Source: Seison nebaliae (lineage: Eukaryota > Rotifera > Pararotatoria > Seisonacea > Seisonidae). From it: 64,000 nucleotides of DNA. The notes beneath the pieces are model-generated. The model made no database searches. It had not been told where the DNA came from and saw nothing but the letters and a program-made list of their open reading frames with translations. The position numbers and the translations under genes are program-made. Shown here in pieces: positions 24,501-37,338 of the stretch (positions within the stretch are counted from its first letter, which is position 1; every line of letters starts with the position of its first letter). Location of the stretch: the NCBI GenBank assembly GCA_023231475.1, contig JALJEE010001716.1:1-64000 (forward strand), in the 5' to 3' direction.

Positions 24501-26902
24501 TCCTTTTACCAACGCCTTTTATAATAAATTGATAATATTGTTCCTTACCTAAACTATCTTTGTGACATTTATGTCGCCAACAACAATCCAATGATGAACT
24601 CATTATGATCGACAGTTTCTTTCTAACTGATCTTGCTCTTTCATTTCATTTTCATCGAAACTTATACAATTTACTAATATTAATACAATTATCTTTGAGA
24701 TTATTAGTTGGGATAAGAAAGCACAATCTCCTGTCTTATTTGTATAAAACTTATTGAAACAAAATGGGTTAATGAAGACACGTTGTGGTAGATAGAAGTC
24801 GAATTCAATTGACTTACCTTAACTTCATTGAAAAATTGAATAAAGACATAGGCTCTTCGATTTCAAGCGATATATACATTTAATTCAGTTCAATCGATTG
24901 ACATTCTCTTCTTTTCTCCACGTACAATTGGATTGATGATTTAGATTAACTTGAAGATAAAGAAGATGAAGATTGATTGAGAGCTGATATGATTTCTAGA
25001 CAATTGATTATGAAAAATTATGCCAAAAAACTTTCATTTCTCTCTTATAATATAAACAATGAGAAATTGAGGGTTGTGGCTTTACCAGTTAACTAGTTAT
25101 TTTCCAGATGATGTTTTTCTATAATTTCATGAGATTGTTTCGTTACTATTCTTTTTTTATCGTTCCAAAAAAGAAGAGTTGAAGATGATTTGTAAGTAAT
25201 AAGTAAGAATTAATGAATTGAAAACGTTAAATACAATTTGATTATGAGCAGCTGCTTACATTTGATGGTGGTTCCAAATTGTTTTGCCTCCTCCAAATGT
25301 GCTGATATAATGTACTTTTGTTTCGTTTAAGAGGAGTTCGCTTTGTTTCGCTTCTGAGGTAAAAACAAACTCCAAATGGCAAAACTCCTCTTCGATGAAG
25401 AAAATGGATTGAAATGAAAATAAATTTCTATTTTTATTTTTCCAATGAAAAAAGTGTTCGGGTTTCCGTTTGAAAGAAATATATTAACAAGATGAAAAAT
25501 TATTTGTAAAACTGTATATGTGATGATGAGTCAAATGATTGAAAATATGAAGAAATTTATATGAGCCGAAAAATAACAGAGTTACGATTGTCTCTCACAT
25601 GCGATACGTGGACGGTTATCATCATTCTTTAGTTTTTTCTTTCTGTGACAATCAGTTACTTTATCATAACTGTTTGTTTCCGACGAAGACAAATAGGAAC
25701 AACTAAATGATACGAGATCTATTATTCATCATTAGCAATTGGTTTGAATGCTCAAATTTCATAATTCAACATATCTAAACAACTTCTATTCTGAATAAAC
25801 ATTAATGTACAAACTTATATAATCTGAAAAGAACGATCCATTTTATTCTTCAGAATAAAATACAATAGTTTAACTGAAAAAAAAACATCTAGCTCATGTC
25901 GAATAGTCTCGCTAAATTGCTAAAGTTGAATGATTAAGTTTGGACTACAGTTACATCATCTGTACATCTCGTTAAAGAGATTGGATGACCTGTTCTAACT
26001 GGAAATGGTATGGGAGTACATAGTACAATTTAAATAAAGAAATTCTTATACAATGTCTAGTTAAGAGTTGTTGGTGATAAACAAAATATTCTCCCCATCG
26101 AATTCCGCCATCTTTTACTCGTCTAACATTATCAGCTGCAATTATACACTTTATTTAAACATATCATATGATTGAATAGTTGGAATTCTCATTATTCCAC
26201 TAATTTCCATTCACTCTCTCCCACATCTCTAATGTCTGTGAATGGAGAATAGAAGGCGTACGTTAAATAGCGACCTCAAGTAACGTTTCCCCACATACTT
26301 GCGCGTTCATTCCTTGTTCTAGAAATTAAATATGATTATTTGGTTAAATGAATTCATTATCAATAAGAATTGAACATTCTGATCAATTCGCAATTTCTCA
26401 TAGAACGATAAAAATAATTTGATTACTAACTAACTCTCCATTATACCGATGATTAGATATGGTGTGAAAGTTTTGATAATTTTTTTCGAGAATTATTATC
26501 ATCAGGGAAGTTATGTGATGTTTGCATAACTTCTGACTTAATGTCTTCTTTCTCAATAATGTTCCTCTTTAATAATTCTAATAATTCAGTGACATTATAC
26601 TTCCCGAACGAATGTATGAATGGAGAAGAAGAAGCGAATAACTTAATCTCAAAAGATGATATGTTAAAATGAAATAATATTACATCCATCAACACTTAAC
26701 ATATAGACAATCATGAGAACGGAACCGTAAGTAAGGACAAGATATTCAATAACTTTCCTGTTTATAGTCTCTGTTGGATAACGGCTCTCACTGAAGGTCA
26801 AAATCACTTAAATTCCTTTCCTCTGGAAATAGATTAGGAATTACGGTTTTCTCAAAAATAAATATCATATTAGCATCATTTCTCCTTTATGCTTTTGTTC
26901 GG

Positions 26903-26938
<36 letters not shown>

Positions 26939-29766
26939 ACGAACTGATAGATACATTACTTTATCATTAAATTTTTGACAAGGTCACTCCCACTACCGGT
27001 AGCAATGATAAATGATTATGTAATTTTTAATGAACTTTCTTCATATTTCGACGAACAATGGGAGGGATTGATTTAAGAATTCCATTGTAAACTAATTGGA
27101 ATGAGGAAGAATTTGTTATTTGTTTTTCAATCCTGTTCGATCCGTTATTCGATCACAGTATAGTTAAAACTCCATCATCACCACGCCTACTTCTCCACTA
27201 CCACTGTTACTTATTTAACAATTAATTGGATAATGATAAGACATTAAAGAAATTGAGGTGAGAGAAAGAAACATGAAAAGAAGTTGTCGAATCGATAATT
27301 ATAATTCATTCAAAAAATATAAAGTTGAATGATATTGAACTCGATCAATAGATTACCGTCATCCACCATTCAAGTCATAACATCGTTTGTGGACATATCA
27401 TGAATGTGATGTAAAATGTTTCATGTTCCGAGACGACAAGAGTAACTTTCAGTTTTTTGTCAGTCAAAAAGGAAATTGTCTTCTCCTTTTTTTTGTTTCG
27501 AAACTTTCTCCAAAGATACAGATGAAGAAGACATTTAGATGATGATGAATGATTGTGTTGAGGTGATGAGTCCAAATTTATCAATTAATTCAGATGTCGC
27601 ACCTCGTGAAATGGAGGAACATCTGATCATGAATACAAAATGTGAAATAGAAACGTTTATTATACATCCATGAACTCGTGTGAAACTTTACCAAATAGGC
27701 AGAAGTTGAATAGAAACACCAAAGAAAGTAACGGCGGAAGTTATTTGAGATTCCAAACACCATCACGTTTCTTAGATAAAAAGAACGAATCCATTTATGC
27801 AATTAATTCACATTTCCTTATCTGACTAATTTCACCTATTTACTTCATCTAATTCTTCTACTCTTAATAATTACTCCTATCTATCTTTTTTCACCTCTGA
27901 AAAAATTTTAAGAACTTTCCTTTTTTTAGATTTAATCCATTCTTTTCTGATCAATTATCGATTAAAATCGATTAAAATGGAAAAAATATAACTTTTTTAC
28001 CCAACGAAAGAAATTGTTTACTAACAGATAATTGTCGATAAATCGTTCTAATTGGATTTTCATTCAATTCTCCTATTTCATCATTTCCTATTCGATTCAC
28101 TGATTCTTCTTCTTCTTCTTCTTCGAATTGTTCCATTTTATCGTTCAATATTAATGATGTCGATTCTCGTAATATTTCGTCTAAATAGTCTGATATGAGG
28201 ATTTCGTTGAATGAATGTTGGAGATAATGGAAATTCATCTGATTCAGTTTCCAATGAACGAAATGAAAAAAATCGAATGTGGTGCGAAAAGAAAAGAAAT
28301 AATTAAATCTCTCCTGAAAATTCCATGAAAATTTCGACATTCGACGAACTGAACACTTGAGAGAAAAAGATTTCCTTTCGAACAACTCATGTTTCCTTTT
28401 CAAACGATGAGATAGTTGATGACAAACGTTCAACATATTTTTGATTTGTCGACGGAGCATAAATCCACGGGAAGAATTCTCACGTCGAAACATTAACATT
28501 AGCAATTCGTTCAAAGGATATTGGGAGAGAATGTTCGAATTGACAGGAGGAAGAACATGAAACAATTTTCGTTGACGACTGTAACATACGCCATCATCTC
28601 TGAACATCCATTCGTCGTTTTTACATAATCTTTCCTTCTGTAAATCATTCTCTTGTTTGCTTAGTCGACGACTGAACTTGTTGGGATGAGAGGATGGACT
28701 ATCATCTCCATTCGTTTTCATAAGCAATGAAAAATGTGAGTTCGATGCAATTCTTATCAAATTCACAATATTCTCATTCAATTCTTCAAGACGTTTACGT
28801 GTTCTCGTTAAAATTTCATCAAAATATCGTTCAACTTTAACATATAAATCACGACTGACATCAATATCATTTCGTAGTACCTAAAAAAGAAAGATTAATA
28901 GAATTATACAATGAAAAATAAAATGATTTCTTTTCAAACTTCAAACTAACTTCCCCTGCCTATGTCATCTATGTTAAATGGTGAACGAATGATGAAGATC
29001 ATAATCTTCTAATAATCCATTAATTATCTTACATTTAATCTTTCTTGTAGTGGTCTTGAATTTGAACAATTCTCAACCTTAAAAAACTTAAGTCTAACAA
29101 TTTCATTCAATAAAGGAAATGTATAGAATTCTCGAAATTTGTAGAGAAAGAAAGGAAAGTTTCATTCAACAACTTAATTCTTCAATTTCAAAATTAAAAG
29201 TTCCTAATTCTCGTTTGTGGTTCGTGAAAGAAAATGTTGGTTTGGGGATAGAAGTTGTCGAGCTTTTAGAATTGATTGTTTGAGGAAGTTGGTTAAGGAA
29301 AATAGAAATTAACTTGAGATAAGTGATGAAGCCGTTTGGTGTAATTGTGTTTGTTGAAGAAAAATGGTTTGTTCCTTTCGGGTTTGAGTCGTTTTAATCG
29401 AATCTTCTTTCCATTGACGACTTTCATCGAAGTTCTCCTCAAATTCACGTGTAACGGATGAGAATGGAAATATTTCAAATATTTCTTCCACAAATAATTT
29501 GACACAAAAATCTCCTGGTAGCCATATCGGATGTATGAGATCTGCGAGTGCTGCAACTTCATCAAATAACAATAAATTGGATGAATATTGGAGGAATTGT
29601 CAATGATGTTCTCTATCATCTCCTCCACCATTTCTAATCGATTGATCGATTCAATATTATATCCGTTCGCCAAATTACATTTAATATGATATTGGAGTTG
29701 TTGGAATCGTTGAACAGCAAATCGGGTAGATGCATCGATTCCAATACTTAGCAAGTTTGACGACAT
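10694..29766 (-). CDS. Dys: Dystrophin-family protein without actin-binding domain (eight exons)
   Basis: Dystrophin links the cortical cytoskeleton to dystroglycan, syntrophin and dystrobrevin at the membrane. Exons: 29766-29314, 28880-28026, 17402-17254, 17084-16139, 15923-15849, 15581-15430, 15217-11103, 11028-10694; the sum is 7,080 nt, 2,359 residues. Residues 1-900 are helical, spectrin-repeat-like, with a disordered acidic stretch at about 490-660. About 290 disordered residues follow (902-1191), then a degenerate WW (1196-1224), the EF-hand region (1236-1471, with AYRTAMK and MEPQSIVWL), a ZZ finger (1476-1521, with CNEC, GFRYRSLKRFN, DICQQC), coiled coils with LEEENRQLIREY and the LREHKDRLEERM stretch, a polyQ tract, and a C-terminal FDMADEITRAM helix. 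The EF/ZZ/coiled-coil part (11.1-14.3 kb) is certain dystrophin. The exons at 28-29.8 kb, joined across a 10.6 kb intron in phase 0, are less certain. The ATG at 29766 is the first after a possible acceptor at 29785-29784, so an upstream exon is not excluded. No calponin-homology domains were found. Confidence 0.82.
12533..12561 (-). repeat. (CAG)n polyglutamine tract in the dystrophin-like gene
   Basis: A pure GCT/AGC trinucleotide run on the plus strand, read on the minus strand as consecutive CAG glutamine codons within a Q-rich segment between two predicted coiled coils. The neighbouring glutamines use CAA, so only this part is a pure repeat and likely to vary in length. Confidence 0.8.
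23890..24603 (-). CDS. Candidate alternative first exon of a short dystrophin isoform
   Basis: An open frame starts with ATG at 24603-24601 and can be read for 238 codons to a GAG|GTTATT donor at 23889-23888 in phase 0. That is the phase required to splice to the dystrophin exon starting at 17402. Residues 1-40 are basic with a Cys/His patch (CCWRHKCHK). The rest is Asn/Lys/Asp rich and low-complexity, with Met and Asn runs near the end. No domain is recognised. Dystrophin genes in vertebrates and Drosophila use internal promoters with unique first exons, which is the reason for this call. If the donor is not used the frame closes at 23851 as a 250-residue orphan protein nested in the intron. 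Confidence 0.35.
26905..26936. repeat. (AT)16 microsatellite
   Basis: Perfect AT dinucleotide run inside the large intron of the dystrophin-like gene. Confidence 0.95.
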
Positions 29767-29783
29767 TCTCAAATGGATGAAAT

Positions 29784-31288
29784 CTGAGGAAAATTATTAG
29801 ATGAAATTTGAAATAAGTGACATTATGAGATGAATGAAGATATTTGACATTAACGTCTATCTTAATGAAATCAATGACCTTAATTTATTTTAATTTAATT
29901 GATAATTGAATGAAATAAAGAAGACTGATGGTCATCATCCAAAGTGAAATTAGACGTTCTTTTTTCTAATAATTAAATAGCCAAAATACCATCCCAAAAA
30001 TCAACAATTCTTCCAAATCTACATCATCTGAAAATATCCAGTTTCTTTCAAAACTTCCGAAGGAACATCTTCAAGTGAAATATCAGTTCACCTGAAAGTG
30101 AATGAGGAAAAGTAATTGAATGTTGATGATTGGAAATCAATTGGAATTCGATTGGGATATGGTATTAACATTAAGAATTGGTCATGAATCATTCATCATT
30201 AATAACCTTCCATTCAATCGACACATACGGTACGGATGAAGTCGTGTGTACAATAAAGTCTTACTGGATAATAATTGAGCGATTTTAGAATGAAATGTTA
30301 TTGTATAGAAATCAATTATCCTTCAATCCTAATCAACTAAACGAACAATGATTTGTAAAAATGATTAGTTCGAAAATGGACTACTTATCGAAGAAATTAC
30401 TCCATCGTCCGACGATGTTTTAAGATAAGTTGAATTGTTCATTTTATTTATCATCATAAGTCGCCTAAACACACAGAAATCAATATATGAGAACTCAAAA
30501 TTTCATTACATCATCTTCCACTTATATCATTATCGTTATGTCAAAACTGTTTTGATGAGTAAGTGGAGGTGCGCATATGTCAATTGTGTGTGTGTTTATT
30601 GTGTATGTGTGTGATTGTGCTTATTTTGTGTGTTTGTGTGTGTATGTGAATATATGAAATGATTTTTCTGTGTCGGTGTTTATTGTGGAGAAGAAATGTT
30701 TCTATAATTTAATATATTTTTAATAAATTTGTTTTCTTCAAAATTTGCTTAATGCATTTTGAAAATCATTGAAATTATAACAATAATACCATCAATCTGC
30801 TCGAGACAGACAGGTATTTCGTGAGTGAAAACCAAAAAAAAAAGAATAAGGAAAAAATAAAATAAATTATTAAATTATTATCGTTCCGTTCCGTTCCGCC
30901 AACATCCAATGGAAATCTTTTCAAAATATAATTTTACCTTCTCACTATCGTTGTCGTTGTCCGGTGATCGGGTGGATAATGGAATTGAGGATGGATCAGT
31001 TTTTTATCAATTTTTTTGATGTAATTTTCTCATAAAACAAATTGGAGGGAATGAAAATTATCATTGTTCTTAAAATTTGTCAGATTCATTTAGTAAATTT
31101 GAGTGAGAAAATTGTGGTAAATTCATTTTAATATTCATCAATCGTCGTTGCCATGACACCGGAAAAGATAAAATGTTTAGAACATTCAAATTGTCGTTAA
31201 ATTTCCAAGTATTCTGGAAAGAATTGAATCGATTAAAATGATTTTTATTTACATTCTACTTTTATTAATCGTTTTCTTATCAGACGTT
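29784..31288. other. 1.5 kb between the dystrophin-like gene and TEAD
   Basis: No coding sequence recognised. It includes a TG-rich low-complexity stretch at about 30584-30650. It must contain the promoter or 5' UTR of the long dystrophin form, if that starts at 29766, and the 3' UTR of the TEAD gene. A short ATG frame on the minus strand near 31153 stops after eight codons. Confidence 0.5.
30584..30650. repeat. TG-rich imperfect dinucleotide repeat
   Basis: Interrupted (TG)n tract just upstream of the proposed start of the dystrophin-like gene; alternating purine-pyrimidine, otherwise featureless. Confidence 0.7.
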
Positions 31289-34200
31289 TCAACCCATCCA
31301 CGACGGTACTTTATCTAATTCTGATGGTTTTGAGGACGACTGAGATATGGACAAAATACCGCTTGTTATTGATGTTGTTGCAGTTTTGGTACTTGATGAT
31401 GGAAGATGATTATTATTATCGTTGTTATTCATATCATTCTCATAAATTAATGTTTCCGATGAGAGATGTCGATGATCTGATGAAGTTGAAATGAATTCTT
31501 GATTCTCTCCAAATATCGTCGAAGTGTTACCATTAGACATTTGGTTGTCATGACACGTTTGATTGTCTTCCACATTATCTTCTTCCACTTTACTCAAATG
31601 ATTATCAATGAGAGATTCATTGAAACTCAATCGATAGACTTTATGTTGAGAGGAGTTTGTGGAAGAAACTTCGAAAATATATCCGATGACCATTAAAGTT
31701 TCATCTGTTTCTCGAACGGTTATCGACTTTTAGATTAAGTATTATATTAGAAAGATTGATAAAAAATAAGAAAAATGGAACTTGGAATAAACTGAAATTC
31801 TCTAAAACTACATTCATCGATGCAGCATCTTTCAAATTTCTTAATTTATCAACGAAATTGAGCAGATAACTACAAATCGAAGTCTTCGACATTTTCGACT
31901 TATATTTCTTCGTATTCTCATCATATATTGATGGAATCGTCTTAAAAAAGGAAATATATAATGGAAATAAAGAAACTTAAAATAAATGGAACTTCTATTC
32001 TTTCTGCAACTACTTCACCAAAAACACAAATCTTATTCGATATAGAGATATCTCCTTTGAACGTTTCACTTTCACAACTGGAATTTTTTTAATTTTTAGT
32101 TAGAATTTTAATTAACGGAAAAAAATTAACCTTTCGTCCGAAACGAATTTCATTAGACTATGATCGATATCATCGGGAATATCTGCCTGATAAATTTGAA
32201 TTAAAAATAATTGAAAGAATACGAAAAAATAAGAGGGAACTAACCCAAACTTTGACAATGTAAAACTCGCTCGAATTATCAGTTTTCATCGTTTCTTTTA
32301 AAGTGGACGGAAATTTGTCTTCGATTGCATTTAATTCGATCGTCTAAAAAATTAGAATTATATTAAGAACGATATGAATGATGTTAAGAAGGAAACCTCT
32401 AATGGAATGGAAATGTTTATTCCAGATACATCAACGATGACATGATCATTTGGAGAATCGATATTCTTCTCAATGGATGTGAGATACGTTTTGAATTGTC
32501 GAAGACAAATGTTATATTTGGTATTGACGATACGAGACTCCAACATCTTATCAACAAATAATTGGAGTTCTGGTTGCATATCGCCATTCGATTTCAATTG
32601 AACCTCATTTAATTCATTCGGTTTTTGCGTTCCGTTCAATGGAGGAAAATTGGCTGTATATTTCTTTACCCAATGACTGGTCATTAATAATCTCTCTTTG
32701 AATTCTCCATCAATCTCATTTTGTTGCAATACATTTTGTTGTTGTTGTTGTTGTTGTTGTTGTGGGAGAAATTGTGATTGTTTTTCAAAGAAAGATTTTT
32801 GATTTTGATTTGGATCATTCGATAAATTTGAAGAATTGAAAAATGAAAGAATATTCTTATTGTTGTTGTTATTGTTGTTGTTGTTGTTATCATGGATGAT
32901 GTTTGTGAGAAATGGATTATCAGAATTATTATTATCATTCGATGATTGTAAGTGATTGAATGAAAGAAATGATTTCGATTCATTTTGTGTTTGAAGATGA
33001 TTATTATTGTTTTCGTTGTTATCAGTAGAATCTCTAAGGTTACCAAGAGAATTGGATTGTTCATTATTCAACATCAATTTCTTCCGAACAATATCATTCT
33101 CATTCTCATTTTCAATTTTTCTTTTCGGAGAAATTTGACATTTACCAATCAAACGATTGGGTGATGTAGTTGACGAATTGATCACGTTTGTTATTCCTGA
33201 CAATGACGTCGATGTCATAATAGAGTTTGAGGGCGAGCATAATGTTGATGTCGTCTCTAATGACGACGACAATGATGATGATGATGATGGAGATGAATTG
33301 ACCGTTCCCAGATTAGTTGGATTAAAACGATTCAATTTGAATAAAGGAGAATTGGACATGTTTGGAAGGAATGGTTGAATTGATGGAGTTTGTTTATTCT
33401 TATGTTGTTGTTGTTGTTGTTGTTGTTTTTGTTGTTGTTGAAGAGATATGGTATTTTGAAGAAACATTGAAGTTGCAGTTGTAGATGATGGAAGTGATGT
33501 CATTCCCGTTGAATTACCCATTTGTACTCTTTTCTGTTGTTGTTGTTGTTGATTAGGAAGATTTCCTGTAGCAGCAGTAGCACCATTCCATAGAGCTAAT
33601 TGTGGTAATAGTGTAGGTTTAGTGACGGCGGATAAGAATTGAGAACTGGATAATGAGTGAAGTGATGTCTCTAACGCTTTCGTTTTCACCACATGATCCT
33701 TATAAATATTATTTAATTCTTTGTTTTTTCTTTTCGCCAATACCTGAATATGAGAACTGACTTGTTTTCTCGTTCGATTCTTTCCCGTTCTCATTTTGAT
33801 ATAACGTGCTATTAACTCATTCCTTCCGAACATTTTTCCTTCATCACTCAAAATAATTTTCCTGCGACCACATGGCGGATAAATAGCTAATGCTTCGTGG
33901 AAACTCTGCTCGATATCTGGACTCCACACACTCTCCGCATCATTATCATCTGATGTCTCACTATTATTCTCATCTTCATCTCGATCATTCAAATGAGAAT
34001 CATTCGCCAAACTATTTGCTGTCGCTGTAATAGCAGCAATAATTGGTGTTATATATTGAGGTGAATAAAGATTATTCATCATTTCATTTGATCCGATTGC
34101 TGCAGCACCAGCTGTTGCTGCCGAACCGATTGTCGACAAAATTTGTTGTGGTAAGGGAAGACCTGGAGTGGCTTGTGGACGGAATGTTGATGGATTGGTT

Positions 34201-34703
34201 GGTAGAAATGATGATAAGAATGAAGAAGATAAAGAAATATTATTATTGTTATTATTATTATTATTATCCAATGCTATCAATGTATTTGTCATTAAATTAT
34301 TGATTGACGATAATGAATTCATAGATGTTGTTGTTGTTATTGTTGTTGAACAAGATGTACCCGTTGTGACAGTAATGATGGTTGGTGTTGAAAATGGATT
34401 TTTTTGTTGTTCATTATTATTTCCTAGATCACTTCCCACACTAATTCCTGAACTGCTGTCGCTGTTTGTCGATTTGGTATGAGTTTGAGAATCGGCCATA
34501 ATCTTCGATACCAATCTAGTATATGGTGATTTGTCCGTTGGAATATCATTGCCATTGAATGAGTTGAGTAGATCCATGGAACTATTCCCATTGATTGGTG
34601 GTGACGCATCCATATAATCTTCATACTTGAAATGTTCGAGTAATTGATTCTTTTCGGAAGAGTTTCCGTTTCGATTGATAATTTGTTCGAGGGAGCAAGA
34701 CAT
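31289..34703 (-). CDS. TEAD: TEAD/Scalloped transcription factor (six exons)
   Basis: TEAD/Scalloped is the nuclear DNA-binding partner of YAP/Yorkie at the end of the Hippo pathway. Exons: 34703-32397, 32343-32245, 32186-32131, 32077-31993, 31940-31782, 31726-31289; introns are 52-58 nt. The sum is 3,144 nt, exactly 1,048 codons. The TEA domain lies at about 255-330 ([50 protein letters not shown]; long parts match the family closely). The YAP-binding domain spans about 700-937: [46 protein letters not shown] and YIFEVSSTN...YRLS. The cysteine used for autopalmitoylation in mammalian TEADs is conserved (Cys838, codon at about 32028). About 250 Ser/Thr/Asn-rich residues precede the TEA domain, 370 Q/N-rich residues separate the two domains, and 110 residues follow the usual family end. 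The chosen start is the first ATG of the frame; an upstream exon is possible. Confidence 0.93.
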
Positions 34704-36381
34704 TAATTGTGATTCATTTAAAAAATGGACGAGAAAAGTTTTCTTCAATTAATCGAAATTGTAAATTAAACAACACAATCTCAATCTGATCTATCTGGGA
34801 AGAAATCGAATAGAAATAATTAAAAGAATAGAAATCAGTTTCTTTTCAATTCAATTTTCCAAGTGATAAAATGTTAATGAAATCATTTTATTTCCATAAA
34901 ACTATGATAGAAGAAAAGTTAAAAAGTAACTACAATTCCAATTGATACTATAAAATGAGAATGATCCAACAAATTGATAGTTAAATGAGAACGAACAAAA
35001 AAAAAATGATCATTCGCCAACTCATCATAAACACATTAGAAATTTATGATTCACTCCTCACAACTGTCAGTTACACACCTTCCGACTCACTCACAATATC
35101 CATCGTCAGACAATAAATTCTCTAAACTATTCCACACAATCAGCTAGAACGTTCGCGACCAATTCATGACAACAATCATCATCATTCTCATGATGAAAGA
35201 AGAAGTCAAATTTTTCATTCGGAATCGTCTTTCCATCAAAATAACAGAACGGAGGGAGAGAACTCATTAAAAAATGAAATAGTTCATTCAATTCTTTCTT
35301 ATTTTTTGCCCGCCGACAATACACATCAATTGATCCGTTTGAACAATAATGGCGATGGCGGAATAGTGCTCATTCGTCTGCAAGAAATACTTCTTAATGA
35401 AAAATACATTTTCTTTCTTCGTCGGCAGTTCATGTTAGTTGGTGGTCCTCTTCATCATTCAATCATTAGCAGGTGAAATAAAATTCGACATAGAGAAAGA
35501 CAAGAAAAATTGATGAACAGAAGAATTTATGAGAAGAAAATGGAAAAGTTAATTGGAAGAAGGAAAATACTAAAAATGATTGAGTTCGATAATTTATTAA
35601 TAATTTCTTCTTTCATTCCGATAAATATTTCTAACGATACATAAAAATAACATATCGAACATCATCATAATAATATCTATTGCGTAAGAAAAAATCACAC
35701 TTCTCAATAATGAAGGACCATGAACGGACGTCGTATTGATGACGAGGAATAAATGAGATTTCCTCGAATTCAATTCCATGGAAGATGGATGGATGGACGG
35801 GTGGGAAGGAAGCAGCATGAGGAATTATTGGATGGAGACGCAATGAATGTGGAGGAATATATGGACAAATAATGAAAAATATTTTCATCCGTCAAAAACA
35901 AACAAATATATATAGCAGATGAGATATGGGGTTGAATATTAGATAAATGAAAAATAGATCGGTAGATCGACGATGAAATGATAATGAAGAAAGAAGTTGT
36001 TTGGTGACGCTCGTCATTGTCATATGCGTTTCATTACTAATCAATCGATTTACATCGAACATTGGGCGGACAATGGACACAGAAATGAAATGTCAATGTA
36101 ATATATGAATTGATTGGAAATGATGATAAATAGAAAATAAATAAACAAGAATTCATTTCGAAATTTCCTTCAATTCGATACAGATGAAGATTTCTTTCCG
36201 TCCATCCATCTTCTCGATAGTAAGAAGAGAAGTGAAATTAAGAGGAAATATTATTATGATTATATTTATAAAAAAAAGAACTTCATTAATCGATATATAT
36301 TCTCAACGACTACTCCATTTTTTTTTCTTTTTTTGTAAAGGACGACGACGGGTTGACATGTCAAAAGAATTTGATTAGTTG

Positions 36382-36397
36382 CGACGACGACGACGAC
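36382..36397. repeat. (CGA)5 microsatellite
   Basis: Five CGA units plus one base; GC-rich for this region. Confidence 0.8.
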
Positions 36398-37320
36398 AAC
36401 GTCCATTCATTCATCGTTATTCAAAAAAAGGAAGATATTGATCAATTCTGATCGATATGTACAGAAATGGAAAACTTGTATGGACATTCACCATTTCTCC
36501 TCACTTAATTTCCTCGTCCTTCAACTCATATCTCACATCTCAATCAATAACATGTGATCTCCAATGAAAATATCTGACAACATTTTTTAGTTGACTCAAT
36601 TATCATCATTACGATCAACAATCTATTCGATTTATCACGTTTTTCTTCGTGCATTTAAAAATTGTGCTTCGTATGACGAAGAAATATTAAGACGATTGAA
36701 CATATTTTCAAATCAAATTAAAGAAAAAGAATGAGATTATTGGAAACGTTAATGGAAACGAAGTTGGAGGAGAAAGTAAATTGAACATAGGTAAAAACGT
36801 GACAAGTACTTGAGCAGAATGCTAATGAAGAATGCCCGGAAGACGTTGAGAATGGAGATTGAAGTAGATTTATTAGAACAACAGAAAGCTCATTCTCGCA
36901 AGAGACAAGAGATTTTTATAATTAAATGTTTACGTAGTTAAGTAGAGCAGATATCTCGATGTGGAAAAGATGAATTTCTTAATCCATCGATTACATAAAT
37001 GGAATGCACTTTATAAACATTCTCCTCTCTCACAACAACAATAAGAGAAGAAAGACGATTATCATTAAGTTGTGCCGGAGGACAATGTGCAATCTGAAAA
37101 TCTAAAATTTTCTCATCAAAAAAAAAAACATTCTGAAGAAAGAACATTTTGTTTAGCTAATTTAATCCAAAAGAAATAATTCGTCTTTAAAATTATTTAG
37201 GAAAATCAAAAAAATTTTCCATTTAATTTATTAGGAGAAAAATCATTCAGTTTTTTTGATTATTATTATCTGCACAAAATAACAATATCGTTCTCATCAG
37301 AAAAGAAGAAGAATATTATT

Positions 37321-37338
37321 GAAGAAGAAGAAGAAGAA
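37321..37338. repeat. (GAA)6 microsatellite
   Basis: Short pure purine trinucleotide run within a longer GAA-rich stretch. Confidence 0.8.

Larger units (their letters stand above)
17403..28025 (-). other. 10.6 kb intron of the dystrophin-like gene
   Basis: The longest gene-free stretch inside this transcription unit, bounded by a GTTAGT donor (28025) and a pyrimidine-rich ATACAG acceptor (ending 17403). Both flanking exons are in phase 0. Apart from the candidate alternative first exon at 23890-24603 and an (AT)16 microsatellite at 26905-26936, I see only AT-rich non-coding sequence. Large introns that host internal promoters are typical of dystrophin genes. Confidence 0.5.

Noticed and set aside
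29309-29572. Second open frame overlapping the first dystrophin exon, looking protein-like (ALADLIHPIWLPGDF)
   Set aside because: It lacks an acceptor or start of its own, begins just after a stop, and its end does not offer a donor in the needed phase. The other frame ends at a GTTAAT donor in phase with the next exon and was preferred, though this exon remains the weakest part of the model.
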